Assembly (NCBI GenBank): GCA_024405155.1
Contig: JAKSPC010000001.1
Coordinates: forward strand, 182,788-246,787
Direction of reading: 5' to 3'
Source: Lachnospiraceae bacterium
GTDB lineage: Bacteria; Bacillota; Clostridia; Lachnospirales; Lachnospiraceae
Length of the DNA stretch: 64,000 bases
Part shown: piece by piece, positions 1 to 8,032 of the stretch
How the letters are laid out: each line of letters starts with the position of its first letter
How positions within the stretch are numbered: the stretch's first letter is position 1
Translations under genes and position numbers: made by a program
Notes under the pieces: generated by a model
Databases searched by the model: none
What the model saw: the letters and a program-made list of their open reading frames with translations, nothing else
What the model was told of the DNA's origin: nothing

Positions 1-581
1 AATTCCGGTCGATACCGGCGGATGATATTGCAGCATACCTTTGTGTTGAACCAGGACGTATCCGGCTGACGGCGCTGTACCCGCAGTTCTTCCAGGCCGC
101 TCACACAGGATCTCATAACATCTTCGGAAGTTCCGGATCTGCGGAGAAGCTCCCGAAATGCAGCGGCGGCCTCTTTCACATCTGCGATCCCTCTGGGCCA
201 GATCTCATCCACCAGATAGTCCACGGACGGATGATTTCCGGTGACTGGCCAGCCAACGGCACCTGTGGTATAGCCGGCCTCTTTGCAGGCGTCAAAAAGG
301 TCTCTGATCTTGACAGAGCTGTGATACCAGTTCCAGGGCCCGCCTGTTTTCCCGGGCTGGAATTCCTCATTATTCACGACACCGTGGCGATCGGGAAAAC
401 ACCCGCTGATCATTGTAGTGTGGCAGGGATATGTAAGAGTGGGATAAATACTCTTCGCCCGATTTACCCGGCTTCCGTTTTCAATAAGGCGCCTGATCTG
501 CGGCAGTTCCTCCAGATACTTCAGATCTTCAAATACCATGGCATCCGCCGAAATCAGCAGCAGTCTCTTTTTTTCTTTCAT
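1..581 (-). CDS. Type I phosphodiesterase / alkaline phosphatase superfamily protein (partial, C-terminus off the window)
   Basis: I translated the minus strand from the ATG at 581 and it stays open to the window edge (193 codons). The product starts MKEKKRLLLISADAM, a metal-binding Asp motif near the N-terminus. It then has YPTLTYPCHTTMISG, where the Thr matches the nucleophile of the nucleotide pyrophosphatase/phosphodiesterase family, followed by a DRHGV motif. Family members hydrolyse phosphodiesters or phosphonates with two metal ions; the substrate cannot be told here. The start lies 11 bases after the stop of the upstream dehydrogenase gene, so the two are probably one transcript. The C-terminal metal ligands are outside the window. 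Confidence 0.8.
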   Translation of the reverse strand, partial: MKEKKRLLLISADAMVFEDLKYLEELPQIRRLIENGSRVNRAKSIYPTLTYPCHTTMISGCFPDRHGVVNNEEFQPGKTGGPWNWYHSSVKIRDLFDACKEAGYTTGAVGWPVTGNHPSVDYLVDEIWPRGIADVKEAAAAFRELLRRSGTSEDVMRSCVSGLEELRVQRRQPDTSWFNTKVCCNIIRRYRPE

Positions 582-591
582 ATCCGTATCC

Positions 592-1668
592 TTACCTGAC
601 AATAATTTCCAGTGCTTCATGCATCCTTTTTCTGGTTGAGTCCGATTCATCCCGGATGGCTGAGGAGCGGCACAGCTCGCGCTCAAAAACAGCTGCGCCG
701 GAAAGCGGTACTCCGATATCCGAGAGGCATACCGGCAGCTTCATATGCTCAAGCTTCCTAAGCACCGGCGCCGGATCGCTTCCCGTATAGGAAAGCTGCA
801 CCAGAAGGCCGAGGGCCACCAGCTCACCGTGAAGGAAATCCTTTGTCTCATCGTAGAAAAAGGACCGGCATTCTTCATAGAAGCGATGGGCGACCGCGCT
901 CTGATTGGAACCCTTGGAAAGACCGTTGACTACGCCGGTCACCGGAATGATGTCAAAGATCAGCCGCTCGAACGCATCGGAGATCACACCGTTCTCCATA
1001 TCCCGGAGGACCTCTTCGGTCCGGGTATCCAGCTGGTCGTACAGCATCTCTGCCACGGTGTGCGCATAGTCCAGACCCAGAATACAGTTTTCCGGATCAT
1101 ACCGGTGCTCGATCTCGATCTTTTTTGCCATGGAATCCATTACGCCGGCACAGAACAGCCGGGCCGGCTGTCTCACAAGGACCTCAAGATCCGCGATGCA
1201 GGCGTCCAGTTCCCGCATAAGCTTGAGGGACCCGATGGTGGCGCCGGATCTGCGGTCATACATCACCGAATGGGGAGTAAAGGCCGCACAGGTGGCCGAT
1301 GAGGTAGGGATGGTGATAATGGCTGCACCGGCCCGGTCTGCAGTAAGCTTTGCAGTATCCATCAGTACGCCGCCGCCAACGCCGATCACCAGGTCGAAAC
1401 CTCCCTTCCGGATCTCCTCTGCCAGTTCGTCTGCATTTTCAAGGCAGCAGGTGCTGTGAAACAGATGGTACTGATAAGGAAAAGCCGCCTCTGTAAGCGC
1501 ATGGTCGATTTTTTCATGAGCGGCTTTGTATCCGTTATTTCCGCACAGCACGAAAGCCTTCGTACCGGCCCGTTTTGCCTCTGCTGCCAGATATTTTCCT
1601 ATAGCGTTTTTCTCCTGAATGTACCGGCCGCAGCCGAACTTGAATGCGTGATCTGAATTCAGTGACAT
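592..1668 (-). CDS. Iron/zinc-containing polyol dehydrogenase (glycerol or glycerol-1-phosphate dehydrogenase-like)
   Basis: This 358-residue protein belongs to the dehydroquinate synthase-like/iron-containing alcohol dehydrogenase fold. The NAD-binding GVGGGVLMDTAK motif lies near residue 100 and is followed by IPTSSATCAAFTP, typical of glycerol and glycerol-1-phosphate dehydrogenases. Candidate metal ligands are the Asp in GVMDSMAK, the His in SAVAHRF and the His in FLHGELVALG. The length matches GldA (about 360). It is transcribed with the phosphodiesterase gene and divergently from a DeoR regulator, which suggests regulated use of a polyol or polyol phosphate. The exact substrate is inference; glycerol, glycerol phosphate or a longer sugar alcohol all fit. 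Confidence 0.8.
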   Translation of the reverse strand: MSLNSDHAFKFGCGRYIQEKNAIGKYLAAEAKRAGTKAFVLCGNNGYKAAHEKIDHALTEAAFPYQYHLFHSTCCLENADELAEEIRKGGFDLVIGVGGGVLMDTAKLTADRAGAAIITIPTSSATCAAFTPHSVMYDRRSGATIGSLKLMRELDACIADLEVLVRQPARLFCAGVMDSMAKKIEIEHRYDPENCILGLDYAHTVAEMLYDQLDTRTEEVLRDMENGVISDAFERLIFDIIPVTGVVNGLSKGSNQSAVAHRFYEECRSFFYDETKDFLHGELVALGLLVQLSYTGSDPAPVLRKLEHMKLPVCLSDIGVPLSGAAVFERELCRSSAIRDESDSTRKRMHEALEIIVR

Positions 1669-1731
1669 GATCTCTCCTCACATGCTGGAAACTGTTTTTT
1701 ACAGTATAGTCCGGCAAATTGCTTTTTCCTA

Positions 1732-1832
1732 TGGATGAAACAGAGAAATGCGCGGCCGGAATCTGTCAAAAACACAATGAACTTTATCAGAAAATGCGCA
1801 GTTTCATCCAAATAATGATAAACTTTATCATT
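1732..1832. promoter_or_regulatory. Candidate DeoR operators in the divergent intergenic region
   Basis: A perfect 19-bp palindrome, AATGATAAACTTTATCATT, lies at 1814-1832, just upstream of the regulator's -35 box. The half-site AACTTTATCA at 1821-1830 recurs as a direct repeat at 1780-1789, 41 bases (about four helical turns) away. A second inverted pair, TGGATGAAAC at 1732-1741 and GTTTCATCCA at 1801-1810, brackets the same stretch. Paired distant sites are usual for DeoR-family repressors. The assignment to the neighbouring regulator is inferred from position. Confidence 0.55.
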
Positions 1833-1836
1833 TTTG

Positions 1837-1865
1837 TTGTGGGAAAAGAAACGCACGGCTATACT
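1837..1865 (+). promoter_or_regulatory. Sigma-A type promoter of the DeoR regulator gene
   Basis: TTGTGG at 1837-1842 and TATACT at 1860-1865 are separated by 17 bp. The start site would fall near 1872, leaving a short leader with an AGGAGGG ribosome site at 1881-1887 ahead of the ATG at 1897. The palindrome at 1814-1832 abuts the -35 box, so autoregulation is likely. Confidence 0.55.
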
Positions 1866-1896
1866 ATTCTGATAGAGAACAGGAGGGAAGACTGCA

Positions 1897-2667
1897 ATGC
1901 GAAAGAGAGAGCGGCAGGATCATATTGAGGAGCGGCTTCGCAGGGAAAAAAAGGTGCTGATAAAGGATCTGTCAGAAGACCTTTCTGTTTCGCTCATCAC
2001 GCTGCGGCGCGATTTTGATGAAATGGAGCAGAGAGGGCTTCTGAAAAAAGTCTATGGCGGTGCGGAATATCGAAACCGGGACGGGGGCATCTTAAGTGAG
2101 CATCACTACTACAGAAAGCGCGCACTGGAGCATGAGGATGAAAAGGAGCGGATCGGTCTCAATGCCGCGGAAATGGTCAAAGACGGGGAAACGATCTTTG
2201 TGGGGATAGGTACCACGTGCCTTCAGGTCGCCCGAAAGATCAGAGAGCTTGACCGTCATGTGACAGTGGTCACAAATTCTCTGCCGGTCCTTGGTGAACT
2301 GGCAGATACACATGTTTCCGTGTGCTCTCTCGGAGGGACAGTAAATGAACGGGAATTCGCACTTTTGGGAATGGCAGCCATGGATTCACTTAAGTATTAT
2401 TCCATTGATAAAGCTTTTGTCGGCGCAGGCGGGATCTCCCTGGAATACGGACTTATGAATCACAGTCGGGAAAGTGCAGAGCTCTGTGCTGCTGTCATAC
2501 AAAGAACCGTACAGACTGTGCTGGTCGCTGACAGCAGTAAATTTGATAAGAACAGCCATTCCGTCATCTGCACCCTCAACCGGATCGATGCCGTTGTAAC
2601 AGACAGCGGGATACCGGAGCGGTACATAGAGGAGTTTTTGCGAAACCACACGAAGATCGTGCAATAA
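1897..2667 (+). CDS. DeoR/GlpR-family transcriptional regulator
   Basis: This 256-residue protein has the usual two-part DeoR layout. An N-terminal winged helix (residues about 5-60) contains VLIKDLSEDLSVSLITLRRD, ending in the family's RRD motif and followed by LLKKVYGGA. The C-terminal sugar-phosphate isomerase-like effector domain carries IFVGIGTTC, VVTNSLPV, AFVGAGGIS and VLVADSSKFDK. Such proteins respond to phosphorylated sugars or polyols. It is divergent from the polyol dehydrogenase/phosphodiesterase pair and probably represses it. The ATG at 1897 follows a good AGGAGGG site. Confidence 0.9.
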   Translation: MRKRERQDHIEERLRREKKVLIKDLSEDLSVSLITLRRDFDEMEQRGLLKKVYGGAEYRNRDGGILSEHHYYRKRALEHEDEKERIGLNAAEMVKDGETIFVGIGTTCLQVARKIRELDRHVTVVTNSLPVLGELADTHVSVCSLGGTVNEREFALLGMAAMDSLKYYSIDKAFVGAGGISLEYGLMNHSRESAELCAAVIQRTVQTVLVADSSKFDKNSHSVICTLNRIDAVVTDSGIPERYIEEFLRNHTKIVQ

Positions 2668-2698
2668 GCATTTTTGTACGCTTTTCTGAAAAATCCCT

Positions 2699-2727
2699 TT
2701 TCCATTTGTACGTAAACATTCTATAAT
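2699..2727 (+). promoter_or_regulatory. Candidate promoter for the 2796-9621 gene run
   Basis: TTTCCA at 2699-2704 and a perfect TATAAT at 2722-2727 are 17 bp apart. It lies between the DeoR stop codon and the small ORF at 2796, the first gene of the following run. The -35 box is weak (4 of 6). Confidence 0.5.
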
Positions 2728-2795
2728 ATCATTATGATCCACGCCGGGCGGATGAAAAATCGATCTGTCCGGACTTGAAACAGGAGGTGCGTTCC

Positions 2796-3032
2796 ATGTG
2801 GTGGCCTTTTAAGAAGAAAGAAACAAAGAAACCTGTACCGGAGTCACAATTTCATTTTGGCGATCCGGTATACTTCAAGCACCGCGGAAACCGTACCGTG
2901 GGGCGGATCTATGACGTATACGCCGGGGAAGACGGAAGCGTTCTGTATGACGTACAGGTAGGCGGTCAGTGCCCCTACGTGCTTCACGACATGAAAGAAG
3001 AGGAATTAAAGCTTCTCACCACGCCGCAATAA
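2796..3032 (+). CDS. Small hypothetical protein with a basic N-terminus and SH3/KOW-like core
   Basis: I chose the ATG at 2796 because an AGGAGG site at 2782-2787 lies 8 bases upstream; an earlier in-frame TTG at 2775 lacks one. The 78-residue product begins MWWPFKKKETKKP. It continues with a region rich in short beta-strand patterns (FGDPVYFKHRGNRTVGRIYD, then VLYDVQVGG), reminiscent of KOW or SH3-like barrels. I do not recognise a named family. It is the first gene before the M19 dipeptidase, 17 bases away, and probably shares its transcript. Confidence 0.65.
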   Translation: MWWPFKKKETKKPVPESQFHFGDPVYFKHRGNRTVGRIYDVYAGEDGSVLYDVQVGGQCPYVLHDMKEEELKLLTTPQ

Positions 3033-3049
3033 GGAAAGAAGGATAAACT

Positions 3050-4123
3050 ATGGTACCGGTAATTGACATGCATTGTGACACCATCGCACTCATCAAAAAC
3101 TGCGAGGTGCGCGGAGAAAATAAAAGAAAGGGGATCCTGACGGAAACTCCGAAGTTCTTTGCCGTAACGGAAGAGGAACTGGAAAACGGTCTTTCCCTCA
3201 GAAAAAATGCCCATCATCTGGATGCGGAACGGTTAAAGGCCGCCGGCTATTTCTGCCAGTGCCTGGGCCTTTGCGCAAGCAAGCGCGCGGCCGACATGGC
3301 CCGCGTGACCCCCATGGAGTATTTCCGCATGCTCTGCGACAAGTGCGATGAAGAAGTGGCGGATTGCTCGGATATCCTGCGCCCTGTTACCACAGCGGCG
3401 GAAATGGAGAAAAATTTTAAGGACGGCTATGTGAACGTGATGAAGACCATCGAGGACAGCTTCGCTCTGGGAGGAAAGCTGGAGAACCTGGAGGAAGCGT
3501 ACCGCCGGGGCGTGCGTATGGCAAGCCTTACCTGGAATTATGAGAACGATGTGGCTTTCGGCCATCACCTCACGGAGACCGGTCTGGAAATAGACAATGT
3601 AAACGGTCTCAAGCCTGCCGGCTTTGAATTCATAAAAGCCATGGAAGAAATGGGCATGATCCTGGATATTTCCCACCTGAACGATGCGGGCACCCGGGAT
3701 GCGTTCAGCACTCTGAAGCCTTCCACACCGGTGATCGCTACCCATTCCAATGCCAGGGCCGTGTGCCGGGCGGCAAGAAATCTGCCGGACGATCTGTTAA
3801 AAAAGCTTGCCGACAGAGGCGGTGTCACCGGCATCAATTTCTGTCATTCATTCCTGAACGACAAATACATCGACGGGCCGGAAAACCTGAGCCTTGTGAG
3901 TGATATGATCGAGCACATCAGATACATGAAGAACCTGGTGGGCATCGACGCCATCGGCCTGGGTTCCGATTTCGACGGCGTGACCTCAACGCTGGAAGTA
4001 AACGGCTGCGGCGAAATGCAGAAGATCGCCCAGGCTATGGACAAAGCAGGCTTTACCGACGAAGAGATCGAAAAGGTATATTACAAAAACGTACTGCGTG
4101 TATTTAAGGAAGTGCTGGGATAA
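3050..4123 (+). CDS. Membrane dipeptidase (peptidase family M19)
   Basis: This 357-residue protein shows the M19 (renal dipeptidase) metal site: H8 and D10 in DMHCD, E135 in MKTIEDS, H209 in DISHLND, H232 in ATHSNAR and D307 in GSDFDG. Family enzymes cleave dipeptides, including those with a C-terminal D-residue, using two zinc ions. No signal peptide is visible, so a cytoplasmic enzyme is likely. A CapA-like phosphoesterase gene follows after 20 bases. A role in peptide or wall-fragment recycling is inference. Confidence 0.9.
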   Translation: MVPVIDMHCDTIALIKNCEVRGENKRKGILTETPKFFAVTEEELENGLSLRKNAHHLDAERLKAAGYFCQCLGLCASKRAADMARVTPMEYFRMLCDKCDEEVADCSDILRPVTTAAEMEKNFKDGYVNVMKTIEDSFALGGKLENLEEAYRRGVRMASLTWNYENDVAFGHHLTETGLEIDNVNGLKPAGFEFIKAMEEMGMILDISHLNDAGTRDAFSTLKPSTPVIATHSNARAVCRAARNLPDDLLKKLADRGGVTGINFCHSFLNDKYIDGPENLSLVSDMIEHIRYMKNLVGIDAIGLGSDFDGVTSTLEVNGCGEMQKIAQAMDKAGFTDEEIEKVYYKNVLRVFKEVLG

Positions 4124-4143
4124 GACCCGGCGAAAGGGGAGTT

Positions 4144-5418
4144 ATGAAAAAGCTTACGATCATTGGCGATATCATGTGTGAACCGCCGGTATGCATGCAG
4201 GCGGAACGGGAAAACGGCTATGATTTCATGCCGGCTTTCGAACACTTGAAAGGGCTCCTTTCTGAGGCGGATTTCGCTATCGGCAATTTTGAGGCGCCTC
4301 TCGGCGGAAAAGAACTGGGCTACACGGTACGTCTGGTATCCTTCAATGCGCCGGAAGAACTGGCCCGTACCATAAAGGATATCGGCATCGGCATGGTGAC
4401 CACGGCAAACAATCACGCCTGCGACCGGGGCAACGAAGGCATCGTTAATACGGTGAGAAACCTGGATGCTGCGGGCCTTTCCCATACGGGAAGTTATGTA
4501 AACTACTCCCCGGACGATCCGGGGCGCATCTTTTACCGCCAGATCGGTGATACAAAGATCGCCGTGATCTCCTATACCTACGGCACCAACTACTCACTCA
4601 ACAAGACAAAACCGGATGAGGCGGCAGGAAATCACGTGAATTATTTGAAGCCTGTGGATTCCAAGCTGGGCGTCGGTGAACGCAAGTTCCCGGAGTCTTA
4701 CAAAAAGATCGCGGCGCTCATGAACCGGGTCTCCGGCGGCAAGGTGCTGTGGGAGGACGAAGTGGACTTAAGGAATGCCATGGGGATCCCCCAGGCATAC
4801 GCAGACGATATTCTGGAACCGGAAGAGAGCGAAGCCTGCCTCCGCGACCTGCAGGCGGACTACGAAGAAGCCAGAAGGAATGCGGATCTCGTATTCGTCA
4901 TGCCGCATATGGGCGGACAGTTCAATGTAAAACCCGGCGCCTTCTCCAACTACATGGTCTGGCGCATGAGGGAGATGGGCTTTGACGGTATCTTTGCCGC
5001 CCATTCCCACACCCTGCAGAAAGCGGAAGTGAAAGGCGGCGTGCCGGTATTCTGGTCCCTGGGTAACGTGTCCATGGCACCCTTCTCGCCTTATGCGGCA
5101 AGAGAAACGCTGCCGGAGTACGCCGTGGCGGCCCACCTTTATCTGGAAGACGGCGAGATCGCAAAGACCACATTCTCCCTTACCAAGATCATCGAAGAGG
5201 ATGACGGCCTCATCACCGTATATCCGCTGGATGAACTGTACGAAAAGTACAAAGAGGCAGGTGAAAGCGAAGTGGTCTGCCCCGGGCATCCCGCAGAGGA
5301 AGACGTGAAAGTCTCCGGTACGAAAGCTGCCGAAATGCTTGCCGCCGAAGCCGCCGAGATCTACCGGCGCGTCACCGGCCGCCGCTTCCCGGGGATCTGC
5401 AGGGAATACGAGTTATAA
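4144..5418 (+). CDS. CapA-family metallophosphoesterase-like protein
   Basis: This 424-residue protein matches the CapA/PgsA group (poly-gamma-glutamate synthesis protein, calcineurin-like fold). Visible motifs are TIIGDIM near residue 9, AIGNFEAPL, TTANNHACDRGNEGI, VMPHMGGQFN and AAHSHTLQ, which supply the Asp/Asn/His metal ligands. Unlike classical CapA it has no N-terminal membrane anchor, so it is likely soluble and cytoplasmic. These soluble forms occur in catabolic clusters of Firmicutes and their substrate is unknown. It is translated 20 bases after the dipeptidase with a GGGGAG site. Confidence 0.8.
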   Translation: MKKLTIIGDIMCEPPVCMQAERENGYDFMPAFEHLKGLLSEADFAIGNFEAPLGGKELGYTVRLVSFNAPEELARTIKDIGIGMVTTANNHACDRGNEGIVNTVRNLDAAGLSHTGSYVNYSPDDPGRIFYRQIGDTKIAVISYTYGTNYSLNKTKPDEAAGNHVNYLKPVDSKLGVGERKFPESYKKIAALMNRVSGGKVLWEDEVDLRNAMGIPQAYADDILEPEESEACLRDLQADYEEARRNADLVFVMPHMGGQFNVKPGAFSNYMVWRMREMGFDGIFAAHSHTLQKAEVKGGVPVFWSLGNVSMAPFSPYAARETLPEYAVAAHLYLEDGEIAKTTFSLTKIIEEDDGLITVYPLDELYEKYKEAGESEVVCPGHPAEEDVKVSGTKAAEMLAAEAAEIYRRVTGRRFPGICREYEL

Positions 5419-5440
5419 AACACACCCAACAGGAGGTTAC

Positions 5441-6292
5441 ATGAAACATTTACTTACCATCGAATCATACAGAGCCTGGGAGAGCTTCGGCATCGACAAG
5501 GGCTTTCAGACGATCAAAGAGGCCGGCTTCGACGGCCTGGACCTTTCCTTCTACTGGAAGGCAGCCCCCGCGCTGTGCGGCGACGACTACAAAGAAAAAG
5601 CCCTGGAGATCAAAAACGCTCTGGCAAAGCACGGCCTTTCCTGCACCCAGGCCCACGCGCCTTTTGATTTTCTGTACGGCATGAAGCAGGACGACTCCTG
5701 TTTCGAATACCTTTCCATCAAACGCGCCATTGAGGCCTGCGGCATCATCGGCATCGACCACATCGTGGTCCATGGCGTAAAGGTCCCGGCACCGGCCTGC
5801 TCACGCATGAACATGGAATACAACTACAATTACTACAAGACCTTTGAGCCTCTGTGCAAAAAGTTCGGCGTAAAGATCGCGGTGGAAAACTTAAGCGGTG
5901 CCTTTACCTATCCGGATCTTTTGAATGACATCTTAAAGCAGCTGGACAGCCCGTACTTCGTAGGTCTCGTAGACGTGGGGCATGCATGGCTCCGCGGCGG
6001 CATTCAGCCTGCGGAATTCATCCGCCAGATGGACAAAGGCGTAGTAAAAGGCCTACATATCCAGGATACTCACGGCATGGAGCTGGGAGTGGACGAGCAC
6101 CTGGTTCCCTACATGGCAAACATCGATTTTGCGGAGCTGATCAAAGCCCTGAAAGAATACGGTTATGACGGTGAATTCACCATGGAATGCCCGCGCTTCC
6201 TGGAGTTCTACGCCAAGCAGGATCTTCTCCTGCCGGCGCTTGCCTTTGCCGAGGCAGTGGGCAGAAAATTGGTTAATGAACTGAATGAGTAA
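5441..6292 (+). CDS. Sugar phosphate isomerase/epimerase family (xylose isomerase-like TIM barrel)
   Basis: The ATG at 5441 follows AGGAGG at 5431-5436, giving 283 residues; an upstream in-frame extension would overlap the CapA-like gene. The protein has TIM-barrel signatures of the AP endonuclease 2/IolE group: GFDGLDLSFYW, THAPFDF-like AHAPFDF, IVVHGVKV, IAVENLSG, VDVGHAWL, GLHIQDTHG and FTMECPRF. The Glu/Asp/His residues in ENLSG, DVGH, HIQD and MEC would bind the metal. It is probably an isomerase or epimerase acting on a sugar or sugar derivative. A large structured repeat follows it. Confidence 0.8.
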   Translation: MKHLLTIESYRAWESFGIDKGFQTIKEAGFDGLDLSFYWKAAPALCGDDYKEKALEIKNALAKHGLSCTQAHAPFDFLYGMKQDDSCFEYLSIKRAIEACGIIGIDHIVVHGVKVPAPACSRMNMEYNYNYYKTFEPLCKKFGVKIAVENLSGAFTYPDLLNDILKQLDSPYFVGLVDVGHAWLRGGIQPAEFIRQMDKGVVKGLHIQDTHGMELGVDEHLVPYMANIDFAELIKALKEYGYDGEFTMECPRFLEFYAKQDLLLPALAFAEAVGRKLVNELNE

Positions 6293-6330
6293 TTTACGAG
6301 GCGTCATTTGTGAAGTTGCGTAACGCTATG

Positions 6331-6517
6331 TTTGCACGGAAACGTTTATGGGCAAGCATGCGATTTGCGGAGGCTTTTCAGATTTTCAAGTTTTTCAAGC
6401 CCGTAAAGCAGGGTCCACGAGCGAAGCGAGATGGCACCCCTGCGGGGGCGCAGAAAAACTTAGAAAATCGAAAAACGGAGCAGCCAGCAGGCGGAACATA
6501 AACGTTTCCGGTGCAAA
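6331..6517. repeat. Structured intergenic element, copy A (about 187 bp)
   Basis: The ends form an inverted repeat: 6331-6350 pairs with 6497-6517 with one bulged base. Inside are the conserved arms GGAGGCTTTTCAGATTTTC (from 6369) and TTAGAAAATCGAAAAACGGA (from 6460), which pair imperfectly with each other. The apex (about 6400-6450) is GC-rich and self-complementary. Copies B (19323-19503) and C (51730-51909) share the inner arms but have different outer stems. The element fills most of the gap between the epimerase and UroD-like genes. Any open frame inside it is incidental. Confidence 0.8.
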
Positions 6518-6540
6518 TATACAAGCGCAGGGTAAATACT

Positions 6541-7983
6541 ATGTACGGTTACGATAAGAAAGAGTTTACAGAATACGCAGAAAAGCGCCGCCTGGTTTAT
6601 GCCGACGAGCGTACCCGCGATGCCGTGAAGAACGAGGGCATCGGGAACGGCGTTGCCGGTCACACCGGCATCAGCTGGCTTTTCTGCCTGAATTCCACGA
6701 TGGCAGGCCTTAAGGCCCTGGAAGTGGATGCGGAGGAAAAAGAGATCCTGAGGGCGCTGGCCCGCCGGGTGAAGGAGCTTTCCGAACTCCCCGTTCAGGA
6801 AGAAAGAAGAAAGCTGTGGGACGATCACCTGTGTCTGAAAGAGACCCGCCCCGTGGTTTTTATCGATCCGGAAAAAGCCTGGTACGAGATCTTTCCCCAC
6901 ACGGTGCTTAAGTGTCATAACGATCTGGCCAGAGTATGGGAGCTGAGACTCCTGAAAGAGATCTGGTGGCAGGAGAACATCGGCGACGACAGGGTGTGCC
7001 GGGATACTTTCTCGGTGCAGGACATCGTAACGTTCTCTGATTTCGGCCTTCCCAAAAAGAAGACGGGCGGCGGCGGAAACGGCGCCTACCACATCGATGC
7101 CTCCATTGAAGACTACGATGAGGACCTGCCTAAACTAAGGTTCAGGGAGCTGTTCCATGACACGGAAAAGTCGGCAAAGCTCCGCGAGATCGCCGAAGAC
7201 ACTTTTGCCGGTATCCTCACCGTGGTGCGGGACAACGCCTGGTGGTATTCGGCGGGGCTTACCGTGGATGCCATCGAGCTCCGTGGGTTTGAAAACTTCC
7301 TGTATGATATTTACGATTACCCGGACGAACTGAAAGCCCTGATGGCCTTCCTTCGGGATGACTGGCTCCACATGCTTTCGGAACTGGAGAAGCACGACCT
7401 GCTTTCCTTAAACAATGGAGGAGAGTTCATGGGGACCGGCGGCTATGGCTGGTGCTCGGACCTTCCGAAGAGCGCGGACTGGGACAGAAATCTCGCGGGC
7501 GGTATAAAACATATCTCACCCATGGATATGTGGGGATACGGCGAGAGCCAGGAAAGTGTCTCCCTTTCTCCGGATGCCTTCGGAGAATTCGTACTTCCCT
7601 ACCAGGTGCCCATCCTGGAAAAGTTCGGCCTCAATTCCTACGGCTGCTGCGAGCCTCTGGATACCCGCATCGACCGGATCATTGATAAAGTGCCGCGCCT
7701 TCGGAAAGTGGTGGTTTCTCCCTGGTCCGATGCCGCGTTCATGGCTGAAAAACTGAAAGGGAATTACGCCTACTGCTGGAAGCAGAATCCGGCTTATATC
7801 GCAACGCCGAAGATCAATGAGGACGCCATTAGAAAAGAGATCCGGGACGTGTTTGCCGTAACGGCAAAGCATGGCTGTCATGTGGAGATCCTGGACAGAG
7901 ACATCCTGACACTGGCCTGGAAGCCGGAAAATGCCGCGCGCTGGGTACAGATCGCCATGGAAGAAGCGAAGAAATACGAGTAA
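6541..7983 (+). CDS. Uroporphyrinogen decarboxylase-like (URO-D/methyltransferase superfamily) protein
   Basis: I start at ATG 6541 (480 residues); the earlier GTG at 6511 lies inside the repeat arm. The C-terminal half resembles URO-D/MtaA-type proteins: GLNSYGCCEPLDTRIDRI, LRKVVVSPWSDAAFMAEKL, and a closing TIM-barrel pattern. The N-terminal half (EYAEKRRL, RPVVFIDPEKAWYEI) is typical of long URO-D-like proteins in anaerobes rather than HemE. True HemE is about 350 residues, so haem synthesis is unlikely. Relatives often accompany corrinoid methyl transfer, but no corrinoid protein gene is present here. The function is unassigned. Confidence 0.6.
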   Translation: MYGYDKKEFTEYAEKRRLVYADERTRDAVKNEGIGNGVAGHTGISWLFCLNSTMAGLKALEVDAEEKEILRALARRVKELSELPVQEERRKLWDDHLCLKETRPVVFIDPEKAWYEIFPHTVLKCHNDLARVWELRLLKEIWWQENIGDDRVCRDTFSVQDIVTFSDFGLPKKKTGGGGNGAYHIDASIEDYDEDLPKLRFRELFHDTEKSAKLREIAEDTFAGILTVVRDNAWWYSAGLTVDAIELRGFENFLYDIYDYPDELKALMAFLRDDWLHMLSELEKHDLLSLNNGGEFMGTGGYGWCSDLPKSADWDRNLAGGIKHISPMDMWGYGESQESVSLSPDAFGEFVLPYQVPILEKFGLNSYGCCEPLDTRIDRIIDKVPRLRKVVVSPWSDAAFMAEKLKGNYAYCWKQNPAYIATPKINEDAIRKEIRDVFAVTAKHGCHVEILDRDILTLAWKPENAARWVQIAMEEAKKYE

Positions 7984-8032
7984 GCCCGCAGAAAGACACA
8001 TAAGGCAAGCAAAAGAAGAGGAGGATCAACGG

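Noticed and set aside
231-599. 122-codon plus-strand frame at the window start
   Set aside because: It is opposite the phosphodiesterase coding frame, which carries clear family motifs.
592-1668. Archaeal-type lipid biosynthesis role for the dehydrogenase
   Set aside because: Glycerol-1-phosphate dehydrogenase similarity alone does not show this; the family is broad and the phosphodiesterase/DeoR context fits catabolism better.
6310-6501. Short plus-strand open frames between the epimerase and the UroD-like gene
   Set aside because: They lie inside structured element A and follow its inverted arms; no ribosome site or family match.
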